Counted from the stretch's first letter, positions 44,155 to 53,448 are shown. The stretch: DNA of 64,000 nucleotides from Kineobactrum salinum (GCF_010669285.1 NZ_CP048711.1:2914001-2978000), one strand, 5' to 3'. Numbers and translations are program-made. The notes: a model not told the origin generated them from the letters alone.

Positions 44155-44673
44155 TTAAAGGGTTTGCGCCCGGTAATCCACCAGCTCCTTGACGCGCTGT
44201 TTCTCCGCTTCGTCCTCGCAATGCACGACGACGGTCCAGCGCCCGGACTGGGCCGCTGTGCGCGTTGAGGCAATCATCGGATCGTGGTCGGGCCGCAATG
44301 TGATTGCCCCCGCCAGCATCAGCCCGATCATGGTCAGGAGCCCGCCCGAGGCGATAAACACCATTACCGGACTGGAGCGTGTCAAGGGCGGGCCGAAGCT
44401 GACCAGCAGCCAGGCGATCGCCAGCCCCAGCACGAGGAAGGCCAGGCCCAGTACAACGTGCGACTTCAACGCGGTACGGGCGATACCCCGGTCTTCGGGC
44501 TCAAGCTTTGAACCCAGCCGCTGATCCCCCGGCACCACCAGCTCTATCCGGGAGTGGTGCAACCCCGGGTCGTCGGCGAGCTGGGCCACGACGGTCTCTG
44601 CCGCTTCCCGGTTCCCGAACTCAGCGGTAACCTTGCAGGGATACCGTTCGTCAAGGACCTCAGGTCCCGCCAT
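44155..44673 (-). CDS. Hypothetical membrane protein, two helices
   Basis: 172 residues. An N-terminal soluble domain (PCKVTAEFGNREAAETVVAQL, like a ferredoxin-fold stress protein) is followed by two membrane helices (VVLGLAFLVLGLAIAWLLV, VMVFIASGGLLTMIGLMLAG) and a short C-terminal soluble part rich in charged residues. No family is named with confidence. It starts 11 bp after sodC on the same strand, so is probably cotranscribed with an envelope stress gene. ATG 44673 is preferred over 44709, which would overlap sodC. Confidence 0.6.
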   Translation of the reverse strand: MAGPEVLDERYPCKVTAEFGNREAAETVVAQLADDPGLHHSRIELVVPGDQRLGSKLEPEDRGIARTALKSHVVLGLAFLVLGLAIAWLLVSFGPPLTRSSPVMVFIASGGLLTMIGLMLAGAITLRPDHDPMIASTRTAAQSGRWTVVVHCEDEAEKQRVKELVDYRAQTL

Positions 44674-44683
44674 GGCTATTACC

Positions 44684-45418
44684 TCACTCCGCCAGCACTT
44701 CCCGGTCAATACGAATGACGCCGCAGCCTACCCGCTCACCAGCATTGCCGGAGGGTTGGCTCTCCAGGTCATCCTTGTCGCTGTGAATCACGAGGGCCTT
44801 TTGCAGTATCGACGCGGGCCCGGAAAAGGCGAGACCCCGGAAGGCCAGTTCGCTGGAGACCCGGCCATCTTCATCGGCCTCTATATTACCCATGTCGCCG
44901 ACGTGGTGTTCGGCGGCGTCCGGTGAGCCGTGGGGAGTATCGTACGGGTTGAAATGGCCGCCAGCGGACGAGGCGTCATCCGCCGAACAATCACCCACTT
45001 CGTGAACATGGAGCCCGTGGGGGCCGGGCTCCAGACCCTCGAGCTCGACGGTGACCTGCATTTCCCGGTCATCTTTTCCTGCCGAGAAAGTCACGGTGCC
45101 CTCTGCGTTGCCGTTACTTGTGGGTTTGATCTGCGCTACCGCTGATTCCACCATTGAATACTGGGCGTTGGCCGCGGCCTCGCCTGACGCTTCGCTAACG
45201 CTCTGGTCGCGGTAGGTGGGCTGTTCCGGGCCGGTCGTGGTGGGAGGGTCAGTGTAGTCAGGTCTGGAATCTGCCGCGCCCTCTGCGGGAGCAGAGTCTG
45301 TCGGAGGCGGGGTAGTGTCGTCCCGGCCGGGATCGCAGCCGATAATCGCTACCAGTACGGCGAGGATCGCTGCGCGCGGTAGCAGATAGCTTTTGGTCAG
45401 GGTTCGGTCATTTTTCAT
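44684..45418 (-). CDS. sodC: Cu/Zn superoxide dismutase, lipoprotein
   Basis: Periplasmic or outer-membrane superoxide dismutation. The N-terminal signal ends in a lipobox-like AIIGC (about residue 28), then a Pro/Thr/Asp-rich linker of roughly 60 residues. The SOD domain has all ligands: GLHVHEVGDC, AGGHFNP, HHVGDMGN, VIHSDKDD, and GERVGCGVI with the active-site Arg and disulfide Cys. ATG 45418 has GGAGG 6 bp upstream. The long acidic linker is unusual but would suit a surface-tethered enzyme. Confidence 0.92.
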   Translation of the reverse strand: MKNDRTLTKSYLLPRAAILAVLVAIIGCDPGRDDTTPPPTDSAPAEGAADSRPDYTDPPTTTGPEQPTYRDQSVSEASGEAAANAQYSMVESAVAQIKPTSNGNAEGTVTFSAGKDDREMQVTVELEGLEPGPHGLHVHEVGDCSADDASSAGGHFNPYDTPHGSPDAAEHHVGDMGNIEADEDGRVSSELAFRGLAFSGPASILQKALVIHSDKDDLESQPSGNAGERVGCGVIRIDREVLAE

Positions 45419-45606
45419 AAGAACCTCCAGATTCTGGTGTCCAGATACACCGCAGTTGTGGACGGCACCTGAGCCTGTGGGCTGTACGATGCAAGCCGAA
45501 CGGGTATCGGACATACGGGACGGTGACGGGGCTGCGACAGCATGAACCATGCTGCCGCAGCGTCGGATAACGCGCTGGCTATCCTCTGTGACCGTGATAT
45601 TCCAGG

Positions 45607-46149
45607 TTACAGATCGTCAGTCGCTCTCTCCATCTTGTCGCCCATCTTTTCGGCACCGCGCTTGGTCTTGTCCCAGGCAGAAGCGCTTGCTTCCTTGGTG
45701 CTCTCCCAGGCGCTCTTGGTATTGCGCTTGGTCTTTTTCCAGGCTTGCTTCAGCTCTTGCCGGGTCTCGGTCCACCAGTCTTCATCGTACTGGGGGAAGC
45801 TTTTCAAGGCCTCCTGGGTGGCTTCCATGTGGACTTCGTACTCGATATCATCGAATTCGTCGTCGTCACTTTCGGTACGAACCGTGAATGTGCCGCGTTT
45901 CGCAACGACTTCACGTCCGCCCAGGCCGAGTATCTCGCCGGTTTCGATGACCAGGGCCTGAATTGACATGTCGTCACCCAGCAAAATGTCTTCGACTTCG
46001 CCGATTTCCTCGCCGGTGGAGTCGTAAACGTCAGCGTCCATGAGCTCGTCCGCTGAGTACAGGCCTTGTGCCGCGATGGCCGAGAAGCTCAAGGTGAGGC
46101 TTCCTGCGAGCAGCGGCGCGCCGAGCTTCTTGATAAATGGTATTTTCAT
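45607..46149 (-). CDS. Secreted PRC-barrel domain protein
   Basis: A signal peptide (KKLGAPLLAGSLTLSFSAIAAQG) is followed by a PRC-barrel (LMDADVYDSTGEEIGEVEDILLGDDMSIQALVIE) and a charged helical C-terminal tail with repeats of KKTKRNTKSAWESTKE and SAWDKTKRG type. Such proteins are common in envelope stress loci; no catalytic activity is expected. ATG 46149 has AAGGAG upstream. Neighbours are sodC and a DUF4112 membrane protein, all on the - strand. Confidence 0.85.
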   Translation of the reverse strand: MKIPFIKKLGAPLLAGSLTLSFSAIAAQGLYSADELMDADVYDSTGEEIGEVEDILLGDDMSIQALVIETGEILGLGGREVVAKRGTFTVRTESDDDEFDDIEYEVHMEATQEALKSFPQYDEDWWTETRQELKQAWKKTKRNTKSAWESTKEASASAWDKTKRGAEKMGDKMERATDDL

Positions 46150-46360
46150 TGTGAACTCCTTCACTGTGGCAATTGGTGTACATTCTCGTTGGAACGGCTC
46201 CGGGCGGCAGCGAGATGCTTGTGCTGCGGCTTGAGCTTGCTGACAGTGTGTGCTTAAGACGGGTGGAATTCTGTGCGGGAACGAACAGTCGAGAAACCGC
46301 GCGTCGCGCGGTGGAATAAGAGAGTGACAGCCGGGGTGATACAGGGCCGCTGACTGGCTG

Positions 46361-46843
46361 TCAACCGCCGGTGAGCAACCGGGCCAGGGCTATACCAAGA
46401 AGAGTCACGCCGGTGACCAGTGCTATCAGAAGCGTTAGCGCGGCGGTGACAGTGCCGGCGAGCACCCAGCGGTTCTGGCGTTGGACGGTTGCGGTATCGT
46501 GTTCAAAGCGCTGCAACAACTTGACGTTGCGCAGGTTGGCCTTGAATGCAAAGTCGAATAAATCGCCAATGACCGGAATGCTGCCGATCACTGATTCGAT
46601 GGCGACGTTGCCGGCCATCCGCACCAGTACTGCACGCGGCACACCCCTGCGCCAGGCGCTGAATATCACCACTGAGGACAGAATGGCACCAAGTGCATCA
46701 CCGATACCCGGTATCAGTCCAATGATGCCATCGAGGCCGATGCTGCGACCGAAAGGGAGGCGGATGCTGCTGTCCAGCAGCCAGGCGTAGCGCTCCAGCA
46801 GACGTCCATTGTTGCTCGAGCTTGTGGTGTTGGTAGTTGTCAT
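46361..46843 (-). CDS. DUF4112 membrane protein
   Basis: 160 residues. Core LLDSSIRLPFGRSIGLDGIIGLIPGIGDALGAIL and GSIPVIGDLFDFAFKANLRN are the DUF4112 signature, a glycine/proline-rich pair of re-entrant-like segments followed by a membrane helix (VTAALTLLIALVTGVTLLGI). Function unestablished. First gene of the - strand envelope set (DUF4112, PRC-barrel, sodC, hypothetical), though gaps of 150-210 bp suggest separate promoters. Confidence 0.85.
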   Translation of the reverse strand: MTTTNTTSSSNNGRLLERYAWLLDSSIRLPFGRSIGLDGIIGLIPGIGDALGAILSSVVIFSAWRRGVPRAVLVRMAGNVAIESVIGSIPVIGDLFDFAFKANLRNVKLLQRFEHDTATVQRQNRWVLAGTVTAALTLLIALVTGVTLLGIALARLLTGG

Positions 46844-47179
46844 GGAACGACCTCACAGGATGTGCCTGGTGACAGGATTTATAGCGTCGCTGCGCGGACG
46901 TTTTCCGCCAGGCAGGGCTGCGCCAGAGGAAGTTGTCCTGCCAAAGTATTACAGCTTCGTCTTGTGGCTGCGAGTGAATAATACTCCGCATCCGCTGTAT
47001 GATTATTGCAACAGAGCAGGATTCCCGGCACTGGCCGGTGGTCGGCGCGTCTCGGGGTGGCGAACTGATCGAATGCCACGGAAGCTCCGGGTTGGAACCC
47101 GCGGCGGCGACTGGGTAAACTAATTGCCGCGACAGCGGTCTACTTCCCCTGTCCATCTACACGCGCACAAGGAGACCAG
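46844..47179. other. Divergent intergenic region, no gene seen
   Basis: 336 bp between the DUF4112 gene and the ABC transporter. Contains AT-rich promoter-like stretches at about 46970-47010 and AAGGAGA just before 47180. No repeat, RNA or gene is recognised. Confidence 0.5.
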
Positions 47180-48106
47180 GTGCAACCCATCATTGCGATA
47201 GAGGGTCTCAACAAGACCTACGATTCCGGTTTCAGGGCCCTCAAGGACATTAACCTCGAAATCCGCCGCGGCGAAACCTTTGCCCTGCTGGGCCCCAACG
47301 GCGCCGGCAAGACCACGCTGATCGGCATTATCTGCGGCCTGATCAATCCCACTAGCGGCAGGGTGTGGGCCGACGGCCACGATATCGTCCGCGATTTCCG
47401 GGCTGCAAGGTCCAGGATCGGTCTGGTGCCCCAGGAGTTGACTACCGACAGTTTTGAAACCGTCTGGAATACTGTCAGCTTCAGCCGTGGCCTGTTCGGC
47501 AGTGCGCCCAATCCCCGCCATATCGAGAAGGTGCTGCGGGATCTGTCTCTGTGGGAGAAGCGCGATGCCCGGTTGATTGAATTGTCCGGCGGCATGAAGC
47601 GGCGGGTACTGATCGCCAAGGCCCTGTCCCACGAGCCATCGATATTGTTTCTGGACGAACCCACCGCGGGGGTTGACGTGGACCTGCGCAGGGAAATGTG
47701 GAACATGGTCGGCGGTCTGCGCGAGAGCGGTGTCACGATCATCCTCACCACCCACTATATTGAGGAAGCCGAGGAAATGGCCGACCGGGTGGGGGTCATC
47801 AACCACGGCGAGATCATTCTGGTGGAAGACAAGAACACACTGATGGCCAAGATGGGCAAGCGTCAGTTGAGCCTCCAACTGCAGGCACCGCTGCAGCATT
47901 TGCCGCAGGGCCTGAGTGCCGCCGGCCTGGAACTGCTCGATGACGGCCACCAGCTGGTTTACACCTTCGACGCCCAGCATGAGCCCACCGGGATTGCCGA
48001 TCTGCTGCGGCAGCTGAATGCCCATCACATTGAATTCAAGGATCTGCACTCCAGCCAGAGTTCGCTGGAGGACATTTTCGTCGACCTGGTGAGGGCCCGG
48101 GCATGA
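47180..48106 (+). CDS. ABC transporter ATP-binding protein (YadG-like)
   Basis: Single nucleotide-binding domain: Walker [13 protein letters not shown] (about residue 37), Q-loop VPQELT, signature [16 protein letters not shown], Walker [13 protein letters not shown] and H-loop [15 protein letters not shown]-terminal extension of about 80 residues is typical of the YadG/NatA group. GTG start with AAGGAGA upstream. It overlaps the permease gene by 4 bp, so the pair form one exporter of unknown substrate. Confidence 0.93.
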   Translation: MQPIIAIEGLNKTYDSGFRALKDINLEIRRGETFALLGPNGAGKTTLIGIICGLINPTSGRVWADGHDIVRDFRAARSRIGLVPQELTTDSFETVWNTVSFSRGLFGSAPNPRHIEKVLRDLSLWEKRDARLIELSGGMKRRVLIAKALSHEPSILFLDEPTAGVDVDLRREMWNMVGGLRESGVTIILTTHYIEEAEEMADRVGVINHGEIILVEDKNTLMAKMGKRQLSLQLQAPLQHLPQGLSAAGLELLDDGHQLVYTFDAQHEPTGIADLLRQLNAHHIEFKDLHSSQSSLEDIFVDLVRARA

Positions 48107-48863
48107 ATTTTTACGCTGTGCGGGCAATTTACCTGTTCGAGATGGCGCGCACGTGGCGCACCCTGTTACAGAGCGTGGCGTCGCCGGTCATCTCCACTTC
48201 GTTGTATTTTGTTGTGTTTGGTTCGGCCATCGGTTCGCGGATGGCCGATATCGGTGGGGTCAGCTACGGCGCGTTCATCGTGCCAGGGTTGATCATGTTG
48301 ATGCTGCTTACCCAGAGCGTTTCCAATGCGTCCTTTGGCATCTATATGCCCAAGTTCTCAGGCACTATCTATGAGGTGCTGTCGGCGCCGATATCCTTTA
48401 TCGAGATTATACTGGGCTACGTCGGGGCCGCTGCCAGCAAGTCAGTGATCCTGGGGTTGTTGATCCTCGTTACCGCCAGACTGTTTGTCGAATACCAGAT
48501 CCTGCACCCGTTCTGGATGCTGGCCTTTCTGGTCTTGACAGCAGTGGCTTTCAGTCTGTTCGGCTTCATCATCGGTGTCTGGGCCGACGGCTTCGAGAAG
48601 CTGCAAATCATCCCGATGCTGATCGTGATGCCGCTGACTTTCCTGGGCGGGACCTTCTACTCCATCGACATGCTGCCCCCGTCTGGCGCACGATCACCCT
48701 GTTCAATCCGGTGGTCTATCTGGTGAGTGGCTTCCGCTGGAGCTTCTACGGTGAATCCGACATCAATGTGGGCATCAGTCTGGCGATGACGGTGGGCTTT
48801 TTGCTTCTGTGCCTGGCGATAATCTGGTGGATGTTCAGAACCGGGTACAAATTAAAGAGTTGA
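48103..48863 (+). pseudogene. ABC-2 type transporter permease (YadH-like), frameshifted
   Basis: Six-helix ABC-2 permease: [60 protein letters not shown], and [20 protein letters not shown]. The frame as written stops at 48726. Adding one C to the five-C run at 48676-48680 gives [20 protein letters not shown] and continues to TGYKLKS at 48863, the normal C terminus of the family. The ATP-binding partner is intact, so a sequence error is likely. Confidence 0.87.
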
Positions 48864-48875
48864 ATTAGGACCATG

Positions 48876-49475
48876 TTAATAGTGTGAACAGGCCCTAGCG
48901 TCCAGCAGCCGGGCCACGCGCTGCCGCAGCGCGGGCAGCAGCTCGGCCTCGAACCAGGGGTTGCGCCGCAGCCACAGATTGTTTCTGGGGCTGGGATGGG
49001 GCAGGGGTATCCGCTGCGGCCAATATTCCCGCCAGTCCTTGACGCGCTGCGTCACTGACTGCGCCGGGCCGGCGAAATGCCAGCTCTGTGCGTACTGGCC
49101 CAGCACCACGGTGAGCTGTACCCGGCCTAATAGCCCCAGTAGCGGTTCGCGCCAGTGGGCGGCACACTCGGGACGGGGCGGCAGATCCCCCGCCTTGCCC
49201 CGGCCGGGATAGCAGAGCCCCATCGGCAGCAGGGCCACCAGTCGCGGGTCGTAGAACTGCCTGTCCGTGATACCCAGCCATTGCCGCAAGCGGTCGCCAC
49301 TGGGATCATCGAAAGGAATACCGCTATCGTGCACCTTCCTGCCGGGCGCCTGTCCGACCACCAGGATCTTCGCTTCGGGGTGCAACTGCAATACGGGTCT
49401 GGGCCCCAGTGGCAGATCGGCCTCGCACATCCGGCAGGCGCGTGCCTTGGCCAGCAGCTCGCTGCAGGAGCTCAT
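48876..49475 (-). CDS. Uracil-DNA glycosylase family protein
   Basis: Uracil-DNA glycosylase superfamily (family 4/5-like): KILVVGQAPGRKVHDSGIPF with motif A, DPSGDRLRQWLG, ALLPMGLCYPG, and PLPHPSPRNN in the motif B position. Cys residues in the N terminus (ACRMCEADLP) resemble part of an iron-sulfur ligand set, but a full four-Cys cluster is not evident. 199 residues. Its ATG overlaps the stop of a 60-codon gene (ATGA), so the two are coupled. Confidence 0.85.
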   Translation of the reverse strand: MSSCSELLAKARACRMCEADLPLGPRPVLQLHPEAKILVVGQAPGRKVHDSGIPFDDPSGDRLRQWLGITDRQFYDPRLVALLPMGLCYPGRGKAGDLPPRPECAAHWREPLLGLLGRVQLTVVLGQYAQSWHFAGPAQSVTQRVKDWREYWPQRIPLPHPSPRNNLWLRRNPWFEAELLPALRQRVARLLDARACSHY

Positions 49476-49654
49476 TCAGTGCTTGCGCCCACTTGTACTG
49501 GAGGATGCCTGCCGTCCGTAGCTGCTCGCTTCCCGAGCCGTGGTGCAGTTGTACCCGTCGATGCCGGGGCCGGATGCAGCTCGCATGGGTAGACCTCGGC
49601 ATTCACCCGGCCGCTATCCATTCGTCGACCGGTTTGGGGCTTGGGCAGAGACAT
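49472..49654 (-). CDS. Small hypothetical protein coupled to the uracil-DNA glycosylase
   Basis: 60 residues beginning MSLPKPQTGRRMDSGRVNAE, with a Pro-rich middle. No family is recognised. Support comes from the context: a strong AGGAGGAG ribosome site just before ATG 49654, and a 4-bp ATGA overlap with the glycosylase start. The sequence is polar and without membrane segments. Function unknown. Confidence 0.55.
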   Translation of the reverse strand: MSLPKPQTGRRMDSGRVNAEVYPCELHPAPASTGTTAPRLGKRAATDGRHPPVQVGASTE

Positions 49655-49852
49655 CTGCTCCTCCTGGACAAGCATTGCTGGTCCCAAAATACCAAGCCGG
49701 GTCCGCGGCGACAAGCTGCTTTGGCAGCGCTTGCGGCTTGGCCGGCATCAACCCGTCACCTGCAACAGGTGCGGTTGCAGGGCGGTGCTGGTAATCTTGT
49801 CCGGCGCAGGGGCGAAGCCGGAGACAGGCGTGGATTGCAGGTGCCAGGAGCG

Positions 49853-51163
49853 ATGCAGCAGCAAATAGAGAACATATACCGCGAGCAGTCCAGGCGTGTG
49901 CTGGCCACCCTGATTCGCCTGCTGGGCAACTTTGAGCTGGCCGAAGAGGCATTACAGGAGGCATTTTCGGCCGCGCTGCAGCAGTGGCCGAAGGAGGGCA
50001 TTCCCGCCAATCCACGGGCCTGGCTGGTTTCTACCGGGCGCTTCAAGGCGATAGACCAGATCCGTCGACGGGCACGTTTTGATGCCTCCCAGCAGCAGTT
50101 GGTACAGCAGCTGGAGCTGGCAGCGGGGGAGCCGGAAGTGCCCCCGGGTTTTGATATCGACGACGATCAGCTGCGCCTGATTTTCACCTGCTGTCATCCA
50201 GCGATTGGCGAACCTGCCCGCCTGGCAATGACCCTGCGAGAGGTCTGTGGGCTGACCACCGAAGAGGTGGCCAGGGCCTTTCTCGCCAAGCCCCAGACCA
50301 TCGCCCAGCGTATCGTGCGCGCCAAGACCAAGATCCGCGAAGCCGCAATCCCCTACGAGATACCCGAGCGCAGTCAGTTGCCCGAGCGCCTGGAGACGGT
50401 ATTGGGCGTGCTCTACCTGATGTTCAACGAGGGCTATTCGGCCTCCCGTGGCGACATGGTTGTGCGCGGTGATTTGATCGGCGAGGCTGTCCGGCTGGCG
50501 CGTCTGTTGCTGCAGTTGTTGCCGCCACCGCAGCCCGAGGTACAGGGCTTGCTGGCGTTGATGCTGCTGCATGCTGCGCGCAGCGCGGCGCGTACCGATG
50601 CCGGGGGTGAACTGGTGCGGCTGGAGGACCAGGATCGCCAGCTGTGGGACCGTGTCCGAATTGCCGAGGGTCTGCAGTTGGTGGAGCAGGCGCTGGGCCA
50701 GCCGGGTTTCGGCAGCTATGCCCTGCAGGCAGCCATCGCCGCGGTACATGCCCAGGCTGCCTCGGTGGAGGATACCGACTGGCCCCAGATTGTCGGGCTC
50801 TATGACGTTCTGTTGCGGCGCGAGCCATCGCCGGTGATAGAGCTCAACCGGGCTGTCGCGGTCGCGATGCGCGATGGCCCCGCGGCGGGAGTGGCGATCA
50901 TTGACAGCCTGTTGCAGCAGGGCTGCCTGACCGAATACCACCTGGCCCATGCAGCCCTCGCCGACCTGTACCGCAGGCTGGACGAGCGGGAGGCGGCGGT
51001 GGCTGCCTATCGCAGGGCGCTTGCATTGGCGCAGCAGCAGCCGGAACAGCGCTTTCTGGCTGCTCAACTGGCCGCGCTGGAGGCGCAGGCAGGCGGGCCG
51101 GTCGCCGATCCGGATTTCGCCGGGGCGACTGATCGCAAACCAATCGGAAAACCCGCTGAGTGA
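49853..51163 (+). CDS. ECF sigma factor with C-terminal TPR-like domain (ECF42-type)
   Basis: Sigma2 region (VLATLIRLLGNFELAEEALQEAFSAAL, then NPRAWLVSTGRFKAIDQIRRR) and sigma4 region (MTLREVCGLTTEEVARAFLAKPQTIAQRIVRAKTKI) are followed by about 240 residues of helical repeats (PSPVIELNRAVAVAMRDGP...AALADLYRRLDEREAAVAAYRRAL). This long-tailed architecture, together with a DGPF-domain protein directly downstream, is characteristic of ECF42 sigma factors. No anti-sigma gene is nearby; the C-terminal domain is thought to replace it. ATG 49853 has AGGAG upstream; 436 residues. Confidence 0.9.
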   Translation: MQQQIENIYREQSRRVLATLIRLLGNFELAEEALQEAFSAALQQWPKEGIPANPRAWLVSTGRFKAIDQIRRRARFDASQQQLVQQLELAAGEPEVPPGFDIDDDQLRLIFTCCHPAIGEPARLAMTLREVCGLTTEEVARAFLAKPQTIAQRIVRAKTKIREAAIPYEIPERSQLPERLETVLGVLYLMFNEGYSASRGDMVVRGDLIGEAVRLARLLLQLLPPPQPEVQGLLALMLLHAARSAARTDAGGELVRLEDQDRQLWDRVRIAEGLQLVEQALGQPGFGSYALQAAIAAVHAQAASVEDTDWPQIVGLYDVLLRREPSPVIELNRAVAVAMRDGPAAGVAIIDSLLQQGCLTEYHLAHAALADLYRRLDEREAAVAAYRRALALAQQQPEQRFLAAQLAALEAQAGGPVADPDFAGATDRKPIGKPAE

Positions 51164-51202
51164 AGCTGCAACGGCAGTGATTCTGAGCAAGGAGAACGGG
51201 CA

Positions 51203-51592
51203 ATGAAATATCTGGCTATGGTGTACTATCAGGAAGGCAAAATGCGCGAGTTGAGCCAGCAGGAGTGGGACGTTCTGAACCGCGAGTGCATGGCCTGTGT
51301 GGAGGGGCTGCAGCAAGCCGGTCACTTTCTGGCCGGCGAAGCGCTGCAGTCCACCGACACCGCCACCACCCTGCGGGTGAGGGACGGGCAGGTGGCGACC
51401 ACCGACGGCCCCTTCGCTGAGACCCGGGAGCAGTTGGCCGGGTTCTACATGCTGGAGGCACGGGATATGGAGGAGGCCGTTGAGCTGGCCTCGCGCATTC
51501 CTCCGGCCCGTTACGGCAGCGTCGAGCTGCGCCCGGTGCGGGAATTGCGCACGGAAAACAACGACCAGATCGCCGGGGCGAAATTCGGCTGA
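51203..51592 (+). CDS. YCII-related DGPF-domain protein
   Basis: 129 residues, with MKYLAMVYYQEGKM, LRVRDGQVATTDGPFAETREQLAGFYMLEA and a helical tail (DMEEAVELASRIP). DGPF proteins are small YciI-like dimers encoded beside ECF42 sigma factors; their biochemical role is unclear. It lies 39 bp after the sigma factor with AAGGAG in the gap. Confidence 0.9.
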   Translation: MKYLAMVYYQEGKMRELSQQEWDVLNRECMACVEGLQQAGHFLAGEALQSTDTATTLRVRDGQVATTDGPFAETREQLAGFYMLEARDMEEAVELASRIPPARYGSVELRPVRELRTENNDQIAGAKFG

Positions 51593-51612
51593 AAACCACT
51601 GCGGGAGCGCTG

Positions 51613-52944
51613 ATGCACAGGGACGGGCTGGCTCCCAAGCGGGAGATTTTCGGTTGGGCGATGTTCGATTTCGCCAATCAGGGCTACACGCTGCTGATCA
51701 TCACCGTCGTGTTCGGGGATCTGTTCACCCGGGTGGTGGTCGGGGATGGCCCCGACTACCGGCTCGGCAACCTCCTGTGGAGCATCGCCCTGGCGTGCAG
51801 CTACCTGATGGTGGTGGCCGCCAACCCGGTCTGCGGCGCGATCATGGATTATTCCCGCAGCCGCAAGCGCTTCCTGTTTGCCAGCTACCTGCTCACGGTG
51901 ACCGCCACCGCGCTGCTGTACTTTGTCGAGCCCGGCTGGATTGTTCCCGCCATGCTGCTGGTTATTGTGTCGAACTTTGCCTACTCCATGGGCGAGGGCT
52001 TCATCGCCAGCTTCCTGCCCGAGCTGGGACCGCGCCGGGCACTGGGCTGGATTTCCGGCCTGGGCTGGGGGCTGGGTTATATCGGCGGCCTGGTGGCGAC
52101 CGCCTTCACCCTGTACTTCCTGGGCGATGTCTCGTTGGAGAACTACGCGACCATTCGCTGGGTGGGTCCGTTTGCTGGCGGTTTCTTTCTGCTGGCCGCG
52201 ATTCCCACCTTTGTCTGGTTGCGGGAGTACGGTGAGGCGCGCCCGCCCTTGCCGGTCGGGGCGCTGGTGCGAGTGGGCTTTGCCAGGATCGCTATCACCT
52301 GGTCGGAGCTGGAACGCTTCCGCGACCTGCGCAGTTTGCTGTTGTCCGTGTTTTTTGCAATGTCGGGGATCTACATCATCATTGCCTTTTCGTTTATCTA
52401 CGGAGCCCAGGTGATAGGCTGGGACGAGCAGGTGCGCATACTGATGTTTGTGACGGTGCAGATCACGGCTGCGGTCGGCGCGGTGGGCTTCGGCCTGCTG
52501 CAGGGCCATCTGGGGGCGCGCAAGACCTATATCATTACCCTGTCGCTGTGGATTGTCGCCATTCTGGCGATCTGGCAGACACCCGTGCTGACGGCGCTGG
52601 CAGGGCGGTGGCTGGCGGTCGACTGGCAGGCGCAATACGTATTCCTGGTGGCCGGTGTGCTCGCTGGCCTGAGTCTCGGCTCGTCCCAGTCGGCCGCGCG
52701 AGCCCTGGTGGGGGCGCTTGCGCCGCGCTCCAAGGCAGCCGAATTCTTTGGTTTCTGGGGCATGGCTGCGAAGGCTGCCGCGGTGTTCGGGATACTCGGC
52801 CTCGGGCTGCTGCAATGGGCGCTGGGGCTGGCCGATGCCATCCTGTTCTGCATACTGCTGTTTGTGGTGGCAATAGTGGCCGTGCTGCCGGTCAACGAGG
52901 CACGCGGAGCCACGGTCGCCGATGACTGGCGGGAACAGGCGTGA
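51613..52944 (+). CDS. MFS transporter, UMF1/Atg22-like
   Basis: 443 residues with about 12 membrane helices. N-terminal AMFDFANQGYTLLIITVVFGD is the UMF1-family signature; PVCGAIMDYSRSRKRFLFAS matches the MFS loop 2-3 motif, and SLGSSQSAARALVGALAPRSKAAEFFGFWG the C-terminal half. It follows the DGPF gene by 20 bp and may belong to the same ECF42-controlled operon. Substrate unknown. Confidence 0.87.
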   Translation: MHRDGLAPKREIFGWAMFDFANQGYTLLIITVVFGDLFTRVVVGDGPDYRLGNLLWSIALACSYLMVVAANPVCGAIMDYSRSRKRFLFASYLLTVTATALLYFVEPGWIVPAMLLVIVSNFAYSMGEGFIASFLPELGPRRALGWISGLGWGLGYIGGLVATAFTLYFLGDVSLENYATIRWVGPFAGGFFLLAAIPTFVWLREYGEARPPLPVGALVRVGFARIAITWSELERFRDLRSLLLSVFFAMSGIYIIIAFSFIYGAQVIGWDEQVRILMFVTVQITAAVGAVGFGLLQGHLGARKTYIITLSLWIVAILAIWQTPVLTALAGRWLAVDWQAQYVFLVAGVLAGLSLGSSQSAARALVGALAPRSKAAEFFGFWGMAAKAAAVFGILGLGLLQWALGLADAILFCILLFVVAIVAVLPVNEARGATVADDWREQA

Positions 52945-52985
52945 AGCCTGTGCTGCCCAGGCCTCGACCTGCCCTGGCCGCAACC

Positions 52986-53106
52986 GGTCGGGGGCATAGG
53001 GCATAGGGTGCGTTGAGGCACGAAACGCACCGGAGATGGCCCGCCGACACATGGCGCTTGCAACAAAGATGAGGAGGCGATGGTGCGCTTCCTTCGTCAG
53101 CACACC
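52986..53106. repeat. Elements C and D, second set (inverted relative to 38.8 kb)
   Basis: Element C here is GGTGCGTT (53007-53014) with AACGCACC (53024-53031), the spacer being the reverse complement of that at 38786. Element D is GGTGCGCT with AGCACACC (53082-53106), one mismatch. C is repeated in direct orientation at 53266-53290. Confidence 0.8.
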
Positions 53107-53111
53107 CTATA

Positions 53112-53254
<143 letters not shown>

Positions 53255-53407
53255 CGGGGGCATAGGGTGCGTTGAGGTACGAAACGCACCGGAGATGACC
53301 CACCACCATCTGGTGCTAGAAACAAACCGGCAAGTGCCCGTTTCCAGGCCCTCTGGAGGCGATCACCGGAACCAACGCGAGGTCATAATTATAGTGCGAG
53401 TTATCGG

Positions 53408-53436
53408 TTGACAATGGAGAGCCCGGTCTGGACAAT
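53408..53436 (+). promoter_or_regulatory. Promoter of the tRNA-Tyr operon
   Basis: A consensus -35 TTGACA (53408-53413), a 17-bp spacer and -10 GACAAT (53431-53436), then a GC-rich discriminator (ATGCCGCC) before the tRNA at 53449, as in growth-rate-controlled stable RNA promoters. Confidence 0.75.
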
Positions 53437-53448
53437 ATGCCGCCTTTC

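Noticed and set aside
48103-48863. Programmed frameshift in the ABC permease
   Set aside because: A five-C run without slippery heptamer or downstream structure, and four other genes show the same one-base loss; error is simpler.
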